Source of the DNA: an uncultured Persicitalea sp.
GTDB taxonomy: Bacteria; Bacteroidota; Bacteroidia; Cytophagales; Spirosomataceae
Length of the DNA: 5,736 nucleotides
Assembly (NCBI GenBank): GCA_950075905.1
Contig: CATMVR010000365.1
Location: 1 to 5,736, forward strand
Direction: 5' to 3'
Shown here: piece by piece, positions 5,199 through 5,736 of the stretch
Numbering within the stretch: position 1 is the first letter of the stretch
How the letters are laid out: the number at the start of each line of letters is the position of its first letter
Position numbers and translations under genes: made by a program
Notes under the pieces: generated by a model
What the model saw: the letters and a program-made list of their open reading frames with translations, nothing else
What the model was told of the DNA's origin: nothing
Databases searched by the model: none

Positions 5199-5736
5199 TT
5201 CAAGCCGTTATATTAGACATGGACGGCCTGCTGGTAGACTCTGAGCCCATTTGGCAGGAGGTTGCCATCGAGGTCTTTCGTAGAATTGAGGTACCACTGA
5301 CCATAGAAATATGCCAGGAAGCTACGGGGCTGGGGACCACCGAATTTGTCAAATATATGTATCAGCGATATCCCTGGCAGAATAAAACCCTTGCTCATGT
5401 TGGTGAGGAGATTCTCGAAATCGCTCATCATCGCATTGGTACCACCGCCAATGAAATGCCCGGTGCTATTGATTTAGTCCGTTTTTTTTACGAACGCAAT
5501 ATACCCCTGGCGGTTGCTTCGGCTTCGCCGATGGGCATTATCGAGACGGTTCTGGAAAGATTGGGTATACGCCCTTACTTTCAGCTGTGGCACTCTGCTT
5601 TGCTGGAAGCCCGCAATAAACCCTATCCTGATGTATACCTTGGCGCTGCCCGCAGGCTTGGAGTCGCCCCCCCGGCCTGTCTCGCTTTCGAAGATTCAGG
5701 CAATGGTATGTGGTCAGCCCTTGCGGCTGGAATGCT
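5195..5736 (+). CDS. HAD-family sugar phosphatase, YniC/HxpB-like, 3' truncated by window
   Basis: The frame stays open from ATG at 5195 to the window end (180 complete codons); the last part of the protein is missing. Haloacid dehalogenase motifs are complete: DMDGLLVDSE with nucleophile D8 and acid/base D10, motif II serine S109 in VASASP, motif III lysine K142 in NKPYPDVY, and motif IV E166-D167 in FEDSGNGM. The segment after D10 is a type C1 helical cap. DMDGLLVDSEPIW, the PW at 60-61 and SASP closely recall E. coli YniC (HxpB), a hexitol and 2-deoxyglucose-6-phosphate phosphatase; beta-phosphoglucomutase is a related alternative. The substrate is likely a hexose or hexitol phosphate, which fits a trehalase two genes upstream, but this is inference. 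No in-frame ATG lies between the previous stop and 5195, and D8 sits at the usual position, supporting this start. The gene begins 43 bases after the YciI gene. A three-codon ORF (5187-5198) overlaps its start. Confidence 0.88.
   Translation, partial: MIQAVILDMDGLLVDSEPIWQEVAIEVFRRIEVPLTIEICQEATGLGTTEFVKYMYQRYPWQNKTLAHVGEEILEIAHHRIGTTANEMPGAIDLVRFFYERNIPLAVASASPMGIIETVLERLGIRPYFQLWHSALLEARNKPYPDVYLGAARRLGVAPPACLAFEDSGNGMWSALAAGM

Noticed and set aside
5482..5489. Run of eight T in the HAD gene
   Set aside because: The frame continues correctly into motifs II, III and IV; no break is seen.
1..5736. Mobile element, CRISPR array, tRNA/rRNA, phage, toxin-antitoxin or defence system
   Set aside because: No transposase or integrase motifs, spaced direct repeats, cloverleaf-like sequences or known defence domains were found on reading; all coding space is taken by metabolic and cell-envelope enzymes.

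Overview
The window looks like ordinary chromosomal DNA from a Gram-negative Bacteroidota, probably of the Cytophagales (Spirosoma/Dyadobacter-like). The reasons are the GH3/serine-hydrolase fusion protein typical of that phylum, starts without convincing Shine-Dalgarno sequences, and intergenic elements resembling the Bacteroidota promoter (TTG ... TAnnTTTG). The taxonomic call is inference from gene types and style, not from a marker gene. All six genes lie on the + strand, gaps are 15-99 bases, and no gene-free stretch exceeds 300 bases.

Left part (1-3208). The window opens inside the end of a large GH3 (NagZ-like) protein fused to a class C beta-lactamase-type serine hydrolase domain, most likely a periplasmic enzyme of cell-wall turnover. 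A perfect 15-bp hairpin follows its stop. Next come a small single-domain cupin with a full set of metal ligands and a secreted M20D amidohydrolase with a clear signal peptide and intact metal ligands. A second hairpin straddles the M20 stop codon.

Right part (3209-5736). A 99-base gap carries two adjacent perfect palindromes and a weak promoter candidate. After it come a GH37 trehalase without signal peptide (TreF-like, catalytic residues present), a YciI-family protein 15 bases downstream, and a HAD phosphatase resembling E. coli YniC/HxpB 43 bases further on. The last gene runs off the window. No hairpin separates these three, so they may form one transcript: trehalase releases glucose, the HAD enzyme probably dephosphorylates a hexose phosphate or related sugar phosphate, and the YciI protein has no assigned role.

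No mobile element, CRISPR array, RNA gene, phage gene, toxin-antitoxin pair or recognisable defence system is visible. I found no convincing undescribed system. The points most worth checking are the trehalase-YciI-HAD neighbourhood, the dyads placed over possible promoters, and the strong hairpin crowded against the cupin start.
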